In this document: in pieces, positions 45,520 to 54,263 of the stretch
Layout: each line of letters starts with the position of its first letter
Numbering within the stretch: position 1 is the first letter of the stretch
NCBI RefSeq assembly: GCF_018623055.1
Contig: NZ_CP076019.1
Span: forward strand, 992,001 to 1,056,000
Direction of reading: 5' to 3'
DNA length: 64,000 nt
Source of the DNA: Halorubrum sp. 2020YC2
GTDB lineage: Archaea; Halobacteriota; Halobacteria; Halobacteriales; Haloferacaceae
Notes under the pieces: model-generated
The model's database searches: none
Seen by the model: only the letters and a program-made list of their open reading frames with translations
Told to the model about the DNA's origin: nothing
Position numbers and translations under genes: made by a program

Positions 45520-46614
45520 ATGCAGCCACGGGATCTCTCCGATCACTCGCCGTACGTGCCCGGGCGGGGCGTCGAGGAGGTCGCCCGCGAGCGCGGGATC
45601 GACCCCGACGACCTCATCAAGCTCTCTTCGAACGAGAACCCGCACGGCCCGAGTCCGGCGGCCGTCGAGGCGATCCGCGACCACGCCGACCGGGTGAACC
45701 AGTACCCGAAGTCCTCGCACACCGACCTCACCGCGAGGCTCGCGGAGAAGTGGGACGTCGACGACGAGCAGGTGTGGGTGTCGCCGGGCGCCGACGGCTC
45801 GATCGATTACCTCTCGCGGGCCGCCCTGGAGCCGGGCGACGAGGTGCTTGTTCCGACCCCCGGCTTCGCCTACTACGCGATGTCGTCGCGGTATCACCAC
45901 GGGGAGGTGTCCGAGTACGACCTCTCCCCCGCCGACGGCTTCTCGCAGGACGCGGAGACGGTCTTGGCCGCCTACGGCGGCGAGCGGATCGTCTACGTCA
46001 CCTCGCCGCACAACCCCTCCGGCTCGACGATGCCGCTCGACGAGGTGGAGGCGATCGCGGACGCGACCGCCGAGGAGACGCTCGTCGTCGTCGACGAGGC
46101 GTACGGCGAGTTCTCGGACGTCGACAGCGCGATCCCGCTCGTCGACGGGCGCGACGACGTGGCGGTCCTGCGCACCTTCTCGAAGGCGTACGGCCTCGCG
46201 GGGCTCCGGATCGGCTACAGCGTGGTCCCCGAGGCGTGGGGCGAGGCGTACGCCCGCGTCAACACGCCGTTCGCGGCAAACGAACTGGCCTGCCGGGCCG
46301 CGCTCGCCGCGCTCGACGACGACGACCACGTGGAGCAGTCGATCGAGACGGCCCGCTGGGCCCGCGAGTACATCGCGGCCGAACTCGACGCCCCGACCGT
46401 CGACTCCGCGGGGAACTTCGTCCTCGCCGCGGTCGGCGACGGCGAGCACGTCGCAGAGGCGGCCCAAGAGCGCGGCGTGATCATCCGGGACTGTACCTCG
46501 TTCGGCCTCCCGGAGCACGTCCGGATCTCGACGGGCACCCGCGAGGAGACCCGCGAGGCGGTCGACCTGCTCAACGAGACGCTGGCCGACCTCGGACTCG
46601 GTGTCAGCGCGTGA
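45520..46614 (+). CDS. hisC: Histidinol-phosphate aminotransferase
   Basis: A 364-residue PLP aminotransferase that makes histidinol phosphate in histidine synthesis. It has LSSNENPHGPSPAAVEAI (about 28-45), VWVSPGADGSIDYLSRAALEP, TSPHNPSGSTMP and the Schiff-base Lys222 in TFSKAYGLAGLRIGYSV. The C-terminal RISTGTREETREAVDLL is HisC-like. Its stop overlaps the next start (GTGA), so it is translationally coupled to the adenylate-kinase-like gene, an odd partner for a histidine gene. Confidence 0.9.
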   Translation: MQPRDLSDHSPYVPGRGVEEVARERGIDPDDLIKLSSNENPHGPSPAAVEAIRDHADRVNQYPKSSHTDLTARLAEKWDVDDEQVWVSPGADGSIDYLSRAALEPGDEVLVPTPGFAYYAMSSRYHHGEVSEYDLSPADGFSQDAETVLAAYGGERIVYVTSPHNPSGSTMPLDEVEAIADATAEETLVVVDEAYGEFSDVDSAIPLVDGRDDVAVLRTFSKAYGLAGLRIGYSVVPEAWGEAYARVNTPFAANELACRAALAALDDDDHVEQSIETARWAREYIAAELDAPTVDSAGNFVLAAVGDGEHVAEAAQERGVIIRDCTSFGLPEHVRISTGTREETREAVDLLNETLADLGLGVSA

Positions 46615-47237
46615 GCGACCGCTCCGACGCCGAAGCCGCGGCGGGCGCCGAGACCGCGGCGGACGCCGAGACCGCGGCGGACGCCGAGACCGCGGTGGAC
46701 GCCGACGCCGGCGCCGACCGTGCCCGCGCCGACCGCGTCGCGGTCACGGGCACCCCCGGGACCGGGAAGTCGACCGCGACGGCGCTGCTCGAAGGCGAGT
46801 ACGACGTGATCCACCTCAACGACCGGATCAAGTCGGACGACGACCTCTGGACCGAGCGCGACGACGACCGCGACACGCTCGTTGCCGACCTCGACGCGGT
46901 CCGCGAGGACCTCGGAGACTGGTCCGGCGTCCTCGACTCCCATCTCGCGCACCGGTTCGACGTCGACCGCGTGGTCGTCCTGCGCTGTCGCCCGGAGGCG
47001 ATCGACTCCCGGCTCGAAGCGCGGGGCGAGTCGCCCGAGACCGCCGCGGAGAACGCCGAAAGTGAGGCCCTCGACGTGATCCTCTCGGAGGCGGTCGACG
47101 AGCACGGGGTCGAGAACGTCTACGAGGTCGACGCCACCGACCGCGACCCCGAGGCGGTGGCGGACGCGATCCGCGCGGCGGTCGAGGGGGAACGCGAGCC
47201 GAGCGCGGGCACCGTGGACTTCATCGATTATATATGA
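46611..47237 (+). CDS. AK6/Fap7-like adenylate kinase
   Basis: A 208-residue P-loop kinase. Walker A is VTGTPGTGKST (residues 45-55), followed by IHLNDRIKSDDDLW, LDSHLAHRFDVDRVVVLRC and DRDPEAVADAI, the pattern of AK6/Fap7 adenylate kinases that take part in small-subunit rRNA maturation in eukaryotes and archaea. The first about 40 residues are an Ala/Asp/Glu head with three copies of an 18-bp unit. The GTG start overlaps the hisC stop. Confidence 0.88.
   Translation: MSDRSDAEAAAGAETAADAETAADAETAVDADAGADRARADRVAVTGTPGTGKSTATALLEGEYDVIHLNDRIKSDDDLWTERDDDRDTLVADLDAVREDLGDWSGVLDSHLAHRFDVDRVVVLRCRPEAIDSRLEARGESPETAAENAESEALDVILSEAVDEHGVENVYEVDATDRDPEAVADAIRAAVEGEREPSAGTVDFIDYI
46641..46694. repeat. 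18-bp in-frame tandem repeat in the kinase N-terminus
   Basis: Three near-identical units GAGACCGCGGCGGACGCC (the last with T for C), encoding ETAADA; the kinase head is a low-complexity acidic leader. Confidence 0.75.
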
Positions 47238-47263
47238 GCCGGCCGCGAGCGTCGGGACGTTAG

Positions 47264-47866
47264 ATGACCCTCGACCAGTACCGCTCCGTGGCGGACCGCC
47301 TGCTCGGCCCGTGGGTGTCGGCGGCCGACAGGCTCGGTCTCTCGCCCGACCAGGTGAGCGTGCTCGCCTTCCTCGTCGCGGTCGGGGCCGCCGCCGCCTT
47401 CGCCGCCGGGTCGGCGCCGCTGTACGCGGCCGGCGCGCTGCTCGTCCTCCTCAACGGGTGGCTCGACGTGGTCGACGGGGCGCTCGCCCGCCATCAGGGG
47501 GTCGCCTCCGACGGCGGCGACTTCCTCGACCACGTCCTCGACCGCTACGCCGACGTGGCGATCATCGCCGGGTTCACCGCGGGGATCGAGGCGTACGCGC
47601 TCGGCTTCGCCGCCGTCACCGGCGTCCTCCTCACCTCCTACCTCGGCACCCAAATCCAGGCGGTCGGCATCGGCCGCGAGTACGGCGGGCTCCTCGGGCG
47701 GGCCGACCGGCTCGCGCTGTCCGGTATCGTCGGCGTGGTCGCCGCGATTTACGCCGCGCCGGTCGTCGCCGGGCTGAACGTCGTCGGCCTGCTGCTCGCG
47801 CTGTTCGCCGTCGTCGGCCACCTCACCGCGGTCCAGCGGTTCCTCGGCGCTTGGAGCGACCTCTGA
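47264..47866 (+). CDS. CDP-alcohol phosphatidyltransferase family protein
   Basis: A 200-residue membrane enzyme with the CDP-alcohol motif D68xxD71G72xxA75R76...G85xxxD89xxxD93 in LDVVDGALARHQ and GGDFLDHVLDRYAD, and five to six hydrophobic spans. It transfers an alcohol head group onto a CDP-lipid, in archaea usually CDP-archaeol with serine, glycerol-P or inositol-P. The basic loops and position after the AK6 gene (26 nt) recall archaetidylinositol-phosphate synthase, but that is inference. Confidence 0.9.
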   Translation: MTLDQYRSVADRLLGPWVSAADRLGLSPDQVSVLAFLVAVGAAAAFAAGSAPLYAAGALLVLLNGWLDVVDGALARHQGVASDGGDFLDHVLDRYADVAIIAGFTAGIEAYALGFAAVTGVLLTSYLGTQIQAVGIGREYGGLLGRADRLALSGIVGVVAAIYAAPVVAGLNVVGLLLALFAVVGHLTAVQRFLGAWSDL

Positions 47867-47893
47867 GCGACCGTGTCGGCGATGGGCGACGGG

Positions 47894-48316
47894 TCATCGC
47901 TGAACCGCGAGCACGGGAGCGTTCGCGTGCCGGACGACCTCGTCGGTGATGCTGCCGAAGACGATTCGCTCCGCTCCGCTCCGGCCCTTCGTGCTCATCA
48001 CCACGAGGTCGATCGCGTTCTCTTCGACGTACTCCGCGATCACCCTCGCGGGACTGCCGAACTCGACTGCGATCGTCGCCTCGACCCCATCGGGCGCGGT
48101 CTCCGAGACGATCCGTTCGGCCGCCGAGACCCGGTCGGCGCGCCGCTCGTCGAGTTCCGTCTCGTCGCGTCCGGCGGTTCCGAGTCCGCTGGCGAGTTCA
48201 ACGATCGAGAGGACGTGTATCTCCGCGTCGTACCGCTCCGCATGACTGAACGCGTGTTTCGAGGCGCGGATCGTTGCCTCGCTGCCGTCGGTCGGAAAGA
48301 GGATTGTCTCGTACAT
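47894..48316 (-). CDS. Universal stress protein, UspA family
   Basis: A 140-residue UspA protein with an ATP-binding-like loop STKGRSGAERIVFGSITDEVVRHA (the GxxG and S/T motif is present) and FPTDGSEATIRASKHAF at the N-terminus. This copy keeps the nucleotide motif that the UspA at 17168-17593 lacks. It stands beside a small membrane protein gene on the same strand. Confidence 0.92.
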   Translation of the reverse strand: MYETILFPTDGSEATIRASKHAFSHAERYDAEIHVLSIVELASGLGTAGRDETELDERRADRVSAAERIVSETAPDGVEATIAVEFGSPARVIAEYVEENAIDLVVMSTKGRSGAERIVFGSITDEVVRHANAPVLAVQR

Positions 48317-48370
48317 GCTGTGTAAGGCGTTAGGGTCTCGGTAGTCGTCGTTTGAACCGCGATAGTCGAG

Positions 48371-49018
48371 TCACTGTCGGCGGGCGATGAGCGCGGCGTC
48401 GGCGAGCACGTCGTGGCCGATCGGCACGAGGTGAACGACCGCACCGATCGCGAAGATATTCAGGGTGACGAACGCGCGCAGTGGACCGAGGCTCCCAGCG
48501 AGGAGCCCGAGCGTCGCCACGCCCGTGACCGCGTAGACGACGCGTTCTTGTTGCCGTATCTGCGGGCTCTCCCAGTTGTACAGCGCCGTGATGAGGTAGC
48601 CGATCCCGATCGCCGCGAGCCACGGGTGCCAGTACGCGTACCGTTCCACGGCGGGCGGAACGACCCCGACGAGGGCGCCGACGTTGACCACGGTCGCAGC
48701 GACGTTCAGGCCGCCCCAGATCAACCAGACGCGGTTCCGGCGCACGGTCGGTGACGTGTAGGTCACGCCGAAGAAGACGATCCCGGCGGTCAACACGATC
48801 CAGACGGCGACGATCGACTGGACCAATCCGAAGGGAGCGAGGCCCGGGTTCCGACTGAACGCCCAGGAAAGCCCCCACCCGACCACACCTTCGAGGAATC
48901 CGAACAACAGCAGTCCGTCTCCCGGGAGCGGTGGCGACAACAGGCGTCGGAAGTACAGTGTCAACGCGACCCGCGACCGGCGGAGCCGACCGGGTCGATC
49001 CGTCTTCTCACCGGTCAT
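48371..49018 (-). CDS. Membrane protein, unknown function
   Basis: A 215-residue protein with six hydrophobic segments and a basic N-terminus (MTGEKTDRPGRLRRSRVALT). No transporter motif is visible. It is followed at 54 nt by the UspA gene on the same strand, possibly in one transcript. The ATG at 49018 is chosen over an upstream start that would add arginine-rich sequence. Confidence 0.7.
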   Translation of the reverse strand: MTGEKTDRPGRLRRSRVALTLYFRRLLSPPLPGDGLLLFGFLEGVVGWGLSWAFSRNPGLAPFGLVQSIVAVWIVLTAGIVFFGVTYTSPTVRRNRVWLIWGGLNVAATVVNVGALVGVVPPAVERYAYWHPWLAAIGIGYLITALYNWESPQIRQQERVVYAVTGVATLGLLAGSLGPLRAFVTLNIFAIGAVVHLVPIGHDVLADAALIARRQ

Positions 49019-49205
49019 GAGCGCCCTGTCCTCTCTGGTCGGCAGTCGGCGATCCTCGCCCCCTCTCGGAGACACGAATCGTACATAACCGTGTAACGCA
49101 CGGCAGACAGAAATGATCGGGGGTCGTGCGGCGGCGCTCGGAGACGCCCGTGCGGCCGCCGGCGCCTGACGCGACCGCTATCCGCCCGCTCTGACCCCGA
49201 CTCCT

Positions 49206-49853
49206 TCAGAACGGCGCGTCGGTCGAGCGACCCCGCCCACTCGCACCTCCCGTTCCTCCCGTCGGGTTCGATCTGACTCCGGCCCCGTCGTCCGACTCGG
49301 CCTCTACGTCGCCCGTTTCGAGGTACGCCGACTCCAACTCTGCGAGCCGGTCGTTCACCGCCTCGCTCTGGTTGTGCATCGGGGCCGCGCGGACCCGGAC
49401 GAGGTCGTACTCGTGGCGGTCGGAGAGCCCGTTCCACGCCCGGAACGCGCCGATCGTCAGCGTGTGCGTCTGCGGGCAGAACGCCGTCGTCGGCGTGAAC
49501 TCGGCGCGGAGGACGCGGTCGACGCCGCCGTCGAAGGCGGCCGCGTCGACGTCCGCGGGATGGACCGCGTCCGGGGCGTCGCCGCGCTCGACGGCGTAGC
49601 GGAACCCGGCGTCCCCGTGGCGCGTATCGAGGTTCAGCCGCGCGAGGTTGTAGTCGAACGTCATGTCGTACACCTTCCGCTCCTCGAAGCAGTCGCGGGT
49701 GAGCCGGTGGAACGCGAGGTGGTCCGCCCCCGCGAGGACGTCGTGGCCGTCGAGGAACGCGCCCGGACGCGGGAGGTCGTCGTCGACGAACTCGTCGTAG
49801 CCGTCGAACAGGTCGTCGTCGTCGGAGCCGAAGGGAGACGGGAAGCCGGGCAT
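49206..49853 (-). CDS. Hypothetical protein
   Basis: A 215-residue protein that I do not recognise. It starts with an acidic phrase (MPGFPSPFGSDDDDLFDGYD), has a central region with LNLDTRHGDAGFRYAVERGDAP, RAEFTPTTAFCPQTHTLTIGAFRAW and RVRAAPMHNQSEAVNDRLAELE, and ends in a Gly/Ser-rich tail. Its composition is typical of haloarchaeal proteins. The cysteines in KAFCPQTHT and RDCFEERK might bind metal, but nothing is clear. Confidence 0.7.
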   Translation of the reverse strand: MPGFPSPFGSDDDDLFDGYDEFVDDDLPRPGAFLDGHDVLAGADHLAFHRLTRDCFEERKVYDMTFDYNLARLNLDTRHGDAGFRYAVERGDAPDAVHPADVDAAAFDGGVDRVLRAEFTPTTAFCPQTHTLTIGAFRAWNGLSDRHEYDLVRVRAAPMHNQSEAVNDRLAELESAYLETGDVEAESDDGAGVRSNPTGGTGGASGRGRSTDAPF

Positions 49854-50004
49854 GTCTGCTGTTTGTCGTCCCGTCGGGGTACCCCTGACCCCGCAGATGT
49901 TCGGGACGTCCTCGCACGGTCCGAACGAACCCGCCGACGCGTCCCGTCGCCGTCGACCGCGAGACGAGGGATCAATTTAAAAGCGTCCGGTCGGAACGGG
50001 AGGT

Positions 50005-50241
50005 ATGCCCACTTTCGAACTGAACCTCTCGGACGACGTGTACGCGGAGTTTCAGCAGCTGGCCGAAGAGGAGTTCGTCACCGAGGAGCAGGCGGCGGAG
50101 GACCTCATCGCGTCCGGCATCGAGGCGTACAACGTGAGCGTCGTCGACGACGACCGGCGCGACGAGATGCTCGACGGCGCCGAGAACAACATGTTCGACA
50201 CCGCCGAAGACCCGGGAAGCATCGAAGACGACCGGCTCTGA
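50005..50241 (+). CDS. Small RHH-like protein
   Basis: A 78-residue acidic protein. The first half, TFELNLSDDVYAEFQQLAEE followed by a helix, has the beta-alpha-alpha pattern of ribbon-helix-helix DNA-binding proteins (CopG/Arc type), but the family is not certain. The tail DTAEDPGSIEDDRL is acidic. No partner toxin lies beside it. A TTTAAAAGC box is about 27 nt before the ATG. Confidence 0.65.
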   Translation: MPTFELNLSDDVYAEFQQLAEEEFVTEEQAAEDLIASGIEAYNVSVVDDDRRDEMLDGAENNMFDTAEDPGSIEDDRL

Positions 50242-50281
50242 GTCGCCGCGCGTCCCGCCCTCGTTTTGCGTCCGTCCCGGC

Positions 50282-51466
50282 TCAGTAGCCGAGGTCCAAC
50301 AGCCGGTTGGCCGAGAGCGTCGCCAGCCCGAGCGCCATCACGCAGGCGAGCAGTCCGAACGCGACGGCCCAGCCCGTGGCGTCGGAGACGGCGCCGACGA
50401 CGACGCTGCCCGACGCGCCGGTCACCATGTACGCGGTCCGGACGAGGCCGAAGCCGGCGCCGCGCTCTTCGTCGGACAGCAGGTCCATGAACCGCGACTG
50501 GACCGGCGCGCCCCACGACATCGCCAGTCCGACCAGACCGACCGCCGGGACCACCGCGAAGAGATCCAAGTCGAGCGTCGCGGCCGCGACGAGGCCCCCG
50601 TAGCCGAGGACGCCGGCCCCCATCGTCACCATCGCGGTGGCGTCGCGGCCGATCCGGTCGGACACCGCCCCGGTCACCGGCTGGGTGCCGCCGTGGACGA
50701 GGAAGTACACGGAGAACAGCAGCGCCGACAGCGCGCTCGACAGGCCGGTCCCGACCTCTAGGAACGTCGGGAGGAAGGAGGCGGTCGCCTGCCACGTGAA
50801 CGCGCCCATCGTCGCCAGCGCGGTCGTGTAGAGGATCCGCGGCCGCGAGAGCAGTTCTGCCAGCGGCCCGAGCGCGAACCGCTCGCCCATCGGCTGGTCC
50901 GGGCGGAGCGGCTCGGTCGGCTTGACCCGCCACGCGAACAGGGCGAACACCGGGACCGCGACGACGGCCCCGAGGAGGACGCCCGCGCGCCAGCCGTACC
51001 GCGACCCGACCAGCGCGGCGGCCGGCGGGGCCGCCAAGCCCGCGAGCGGCCCGCCGGCGACGTGGACGCCGACCGCCCGGCCGGTGTTGTCGAACTGCCG
51101 CGTGAGGAACGTCGTCGCGACCGAGTAGTGAAGCCCGGCGCCCGCGCCGAGCGCCGCCGCGAACAGGGCGAACGCGGCGATCGACGGCGACGCCGCGAGG
51201 AGGACGGAGGCGACGGCGGTGGCGCCGACCGCGGTGAGGATCACGCGCCGCTCGCCGTACCGGTCGCCCAACACGCCGGAGGGGAACTGCGCCAGCGCGT
51301 AGGTGAGCCACATCCCGCTGAGCGCGAGGCCGACGGTGCCGTTGGTCACGCCGAACTGCGCCGTGATATCCGGGACGAGCGGGCTGACGACAAGTCGCGC
51401 CACCATCGTCCCCGTGAACGCGAGCGTACAGAGCGCGAGCGCCGTGTGTTCGTACCGCCAGTTCAC
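50282..51466 (-). CDS. Major facilitator superfamily transporter
   Basis: A 394-residue transporter with twelve hydrophobic segments. MFS loop motifs include GVLGDRYGERRVILTAVG (motif A, about 64) and a second half with GAVSDRIGRDATAMVTMGAG. This resembles the multidrug or organic anion group without clear substrate. The gene is convergent with the small RHH-like gene. Upstream, past its start, is a 25-bp tandem repeat. Confidence 0.88.
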   Translation of the reverse strand: MNWRYEHTALALCTLAFTGTMVARLVVSPLVPDITAQFGVTNGTVGLALSGMWLTYALAQFPSGVLGDRYGERRVILTAVGATAVASVLLAASPSIAAFALFAAALGAGAGLHYSVATTFLTRQFDNTGRAVGVHVAGGPLAGLAAPPAAALVGSRYGWRAGVLLGAVVAVPVFALFAWRVKPTEPLRPDQPMGERFALGPLAELLSRPRILYTTALATMGAFTWQATASFLPTFLEVGTGLSSALSALLFSVYFLVHGGTQPVTGAVSDRIGRDATAMVTMGAGVLGYGGLVAAATLDLDLFAVVPAVGLVGLAMSWGAPVQSRFMDLLSDEERGAGFGLVRTAYMVTGASGSVVVGAVSDATGWAVAFGLLACVMALGLATLSANRLLDLGY

Positions 51467-51510
51467 GGTCGCCGTACCTGATACGGGTCAAAGCGGCTTC
51501 CGATCGCGGT

Positions 51511-51585
51511 CGGACGGGCCGGTAGCTGACTCGGTCGGGCGGGCCGGTAGCTGACTCGGTCGGGCGGGCCGGTAGCTGACTCGGT
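51511..51585. repeat. 25-bp tandem repeat, three copies
   Basis: Three head-to-tail 25-bp units (about CGGGCGGGCC then GGTAGCTGACTCGGT), the first with one change, plus a partial fourth. It fills the space between the MFS gene start and the M24 peptidase stop, both on the minus strand, so it is also the MFS 5' region. Confidence 0.93.
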
Positions 51586-51647
51586 CGGGCGAGCCGGGGA
51601 TTCCTCGGGCACACGGACCGAGGCCCCCCGACCGCACGGGCCGGGGC

Positions 51648-52835
51648 CTATTCCGCCGCGAACCGGACCGGGTAGTCGGTGAGGTTCTCGTGGCCGTCCT
51701 CGGTGACGACGACGAGGTCCTCGATCCGGACGCCGCCCACGTCGGGGTCGTAGAGGCCCGGCTCGACGGTGATCACGTGACCCGGCTCCAGCTCGCCGCC
51801 GCCGCTCGCGAGCCGCGGCGACTCGTGGACGTCGAGGCCGATCCCGTGGCCGGTCGAGTGGATGAACCCGGTCTCCGTCTCCGGGTCGGTGCGGAACGTC
51901 GGCTCGCCCGCCTCCTCGTACACCTCGCAGGCGGCGGCGTGGACGTCCTCCCCGGTCGCGCCCGGCTCGACGGCGTCGAGCGCGGCGTCCAGCGCGCGCT
52001 CGGTGAGGTCGTACCACTCGCGGAGCGCCTCGGCCGGCTCCCCGACGCAGAACGTCCGCGTCATGTCGGCGTTGTACTTCGTCGCCTTCGAGCGCGGGAA
52101 GATGTCGACGATGATCGCCTCGTCCGCTCGCAGGGGCCCGGAGCCGCGGTCGTGGGGGTCCGCGGCCTGCGAGCCGCCGGCGACGATCGTCTCGTCGAGC
52201 GCGCAGCCGTGTCGCAGGAGCGTCACCTCTATCTTCTCGGTCACCCGCTCGCTGGTGAGCGGCTCGCCCTCGTGAAGCAGGACGCCGGGCTCGACGACGC
52301 CGTCCGCGGGGGCGTCCTCCCCGGCCACGTCGGCGCCGGCGATCAGGTCCTCGGCCGCTCGCATCGCCGCCTCGTTCGCCTTCTGCGCCTCGCGGATCGC
52401 GTCGATCTCCTCGTCGGTCTTCACCGCGCGGACCTCCTGAAGCCGGTCGTCGGTGTCGACCGCGACCTCGATACCGCGCTCGCGGAGGGCGTCGGCGGTG
52501 CCGACCGGGCCGCGCGGGGGCATCGAGACGGAGTCGATCCCCTTGTCGCGGACGAACTCGGCGTACATGTCGTTGCGGGCCTCGCGGCCGCCGTACTCGT
52601 AGCCGTAGTCGGCGTGCCGCTCGACCGTGTCGGCGGACGCCTCGGTCGTCGCGCGGCCGTACTCCAGCCCGCTGACGAGGACGTGGACCTCGCCGTCCGC
52701 GTACAGCGTGAGGAACGGGTCCGGACCGGTGAACCCGGAGAGGTACAGCTGGTTGGCGTCCTCCTGCGAGGCGTCGAACAGGTAGCCGTCCGTGTCGAGG
52801 GCCGCGAGCCGGTCGTCGAGTCGCGCTCGGTTCAT
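51648..52835 (-). CDS. pepQ: Xaa-Pro peptidase (M24 family)
   Basis: A 395-residue aminopeptidase P/prolidase-type enzyme. The C-terminal pita-bread domain has metal ligands in IIVDIFPRSKATKYNADMTR (Asp pair), HSTGHGIGLDVHESPRL (His), VITVEPGLYDPDVGGVRIEDLV (two Glu). The N-terminal domain is the M24 creatinase-type. It splits peptides with proline at the second position. The ATG at 52835 is preferred over one 27 nt upstream. The symbol is by family only. Confidence 0.9.
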   Translation of the reverse strand: MNRARLDDRLAALDTDGYLFDASQEDANQLYLSGFTGPDPFLTLYADGEVHVLVSGLEYGRATTEASADTVERHADYGYEYGGREARNDMYAEFVRDKGIDSVSMPPRGPVGTADALRERGIEVAVDTDDRLQEVRAVKTDEEIDAIREAQKANEAAMRAAEDLIAGADVAGEDAPADGVVEPGVLLHEGEPLTSERVTEKIEVTLLRHGCALDETIVAGGSQAADPHDRGSGPLRADEAIIVDIFPRSKATKYNADMTRTFCVGEPAEALREWYDLTERALDAALDAVEPGATGEDVHAAACEVYEEAGEPTFRTDPETETGFIHSTGHGIGLDVHESPRLASGGGELEPGHVITVEPGLYDPDVGGVRIEDLVVVTEDGHENLTDYPVRFAAE

Positions 52836-53145
52836 GTCGGACCATGCTCGGGGGACGCTCAAAGCGGTTGCCCTCGCGGAACCCGCTGGCAGCGCGGCCG
52901 CCGCCGGCGACCCGCGAAACGCCTATATATTATATCCCGCTCAGCCACCGGGACTTTCGCTCTCGACCACCTTCCGCTCGACCCCTCGAAAATACCGAGT
53001 CTTACAGGGTTGTACACTTCGTTTTCGGGCGTGTCTCCGCGGTACCAAACACGCGAACATTTAAGTATTTGGGTCACTTACCCGAAGGTGAGGAAAACGC
53101 CGAGATTCGTCCCTCGGTTCCGTTGTTCCCTCCAGTACCAAACCA
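52836..53145. other. Intergenic region between peptidase and TFB genes
   Basis: No gene in about 310 nt. It contains an AT-rich TATATATTATAT (52924-52935), possible promoter for the minus-strand peptidase, and CATTTAAGTATTTG (53058-53071), the likely TFB promoter. Confidence 0.6.
53059..53066 (+). promoter_or_regulatory. Promoter box for TFB
   Basis: ATTTAAGT about 80 nt before the ATG; the mRNA would carry a leader of roughly 55 nt. Confidence 0.45.
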
Positions 53146-54123
53146 ATGAGCGAGAACCTTCGAACGTACACGGCAGAGACCGTCGACGACGAGAGCGAGA
53201 CCGAGTCGGAAACCGAGGAAGAGGAGCTTCGGTGTCCCGAGTGCGGCGGCCAGTTAGCGACGGACACGGAACACGGCGAGACCGTCTGCGTCGACTGCGG
53301 GCTCGTCGTCGAGGAGGACGAGATCGACCGCGGGCCGGAGTGGCGGGCGTTCGACTCCAAGGAGAAGGATAACAAGTCGCGGGTCGGGGCCCCGACGACG
53401 AACATGATGCACGACAAGGGGCTCTCGACGAACATCGGCTGGCAGGACAAAGACGCCTACGGCAAGTCGCTGTCCAGCCGCCAGCGCGAGAAGATGCAGC
53501 GGCTGCGGACGTGGAACGAGCGGTTCCGCACCCGCGACTCCAAGGAGCGCAATCTCAAGCAGGCGCTCGGTGAGATCGACCGCATGGCCAGCGCACTCGG
53601 CCTCCCGGACAACGTCCGCGAGACCGCTAGCGTCATCTACCGCCGCGCGCTCGACGAGGACCTGCTCCCCGGTCGCTCCATCGAGGGCGTCTCGACGTCG
53701 TCGCTGTACGCGGCCGCCCGGCAGGCGGGAACGCCGCGCAGCCTCGACGAGATAGCGGCCGTCTCCCGGGTCGAGAAAGACGAGATCGCCCGGACGTACC
53801 GATACGTCGTCCGCGAGCTGAAACTGGAGATCCAGCCCGCGGACCCCGAGAGCTACGTCCCGCGGTTCGCCTCCGACCTCGGCCTCTCGGACGAGGCCGA
53901 GCGCCGCGCCCGCAGCCTGCTCGACACGGCGAAGGAACAGGGGATCCACTCCGGGAAGTCGCCGGTCGGGCTCGCCGCCGCCGCCGTCTACGCCGCCTCA
54001 CTGCTCGTCAACGAGAAGGTGACCCAGAGCGAGGTGAGCGAGGTCGCGAACATCAGCGAGGTCACCATCCGAAACCGGTACCACGAGCTCCTCGAGGCCG
54101 AGGACTCGGTCGCGCTGAACTGA
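53146..54123 (+). CDS. tfb: Transcription initiation factor TFB
   Basis: A 325-residue TFB, which with TBP recruits archaeal RNA polymerase to promoters. An acidic head is followed by a zinc ribbon (Cys30, Cys33, Cys48, Cys51), the B-finger region (GPEWRAFDSKEKDNKSRVG), and two cyclin folds (about 120-215 and 215-320; DEIAAVSRVEKDEIARTYRY and EVSEVANISEVTIRNRYHEL recognition helices). Haloarchaea encode several TFBs; which paralogue this is cannot be told here. It is followed directly by a tandem repeat. Confidence 0.97.
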   Translation: MSENLRTYTAETVDDESETESETEEEELRCPECGGQLATDTEHGETVCVDCGLVVEEDEIDRGPEWRAFDSKEKDNKSRVGAPTTNMMHDKGLSTNIGWQDKDAYGKSLSSRQREKMQRLRTWNERFRTRDSKERNLKQALGEIDRMASALGLPDNVRETASVIYRRALDEDLLPGRSIEGVSTSSLYAAARQAGTPRSLDEIAAVSRVEKDEIARTYRYVVRELKLEIQPADPESYVPRFASDLGLSDEAERRARSLLDTAKEQGIHSGKSPVGLAAAAVYAASLLVNEKVTQSEVSEVANISEVTIRNRYHELLEAEDSVALN

Positions 54124-54190
54124 CGTCCCTCTTCTGACGCCCCTCTTCTGACGTCCCTCTTCTGACGTCCCTCTTCTGACGCCCCTCTTC
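54121..54190. repeat. 14-bp tandem repeat, five copies, starting at the TFB stop codon
   Basis: Five units of TGACGTCCCTCTTC (some with C for T at one position), beginning with the TGA stop of the TFB gene, plus a partial sixth. It fills the 3' region before the Nudix gene. Confidence 0.95.
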
Positions 54191-54263
54191 TGACGCGTCT
54201 CGCTCTCGTCTCGGCGTTCGTCCGAGCCGAAACCGCGAAGGCGACGCGTCGCCACCCGAACCC

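Noticed and set aside
50005-50241. Antitoxin of a toxin-antitoxin pair
   Set aside because: The RHH-like fold would fit, but no small toxin-like ORF lies beside it.
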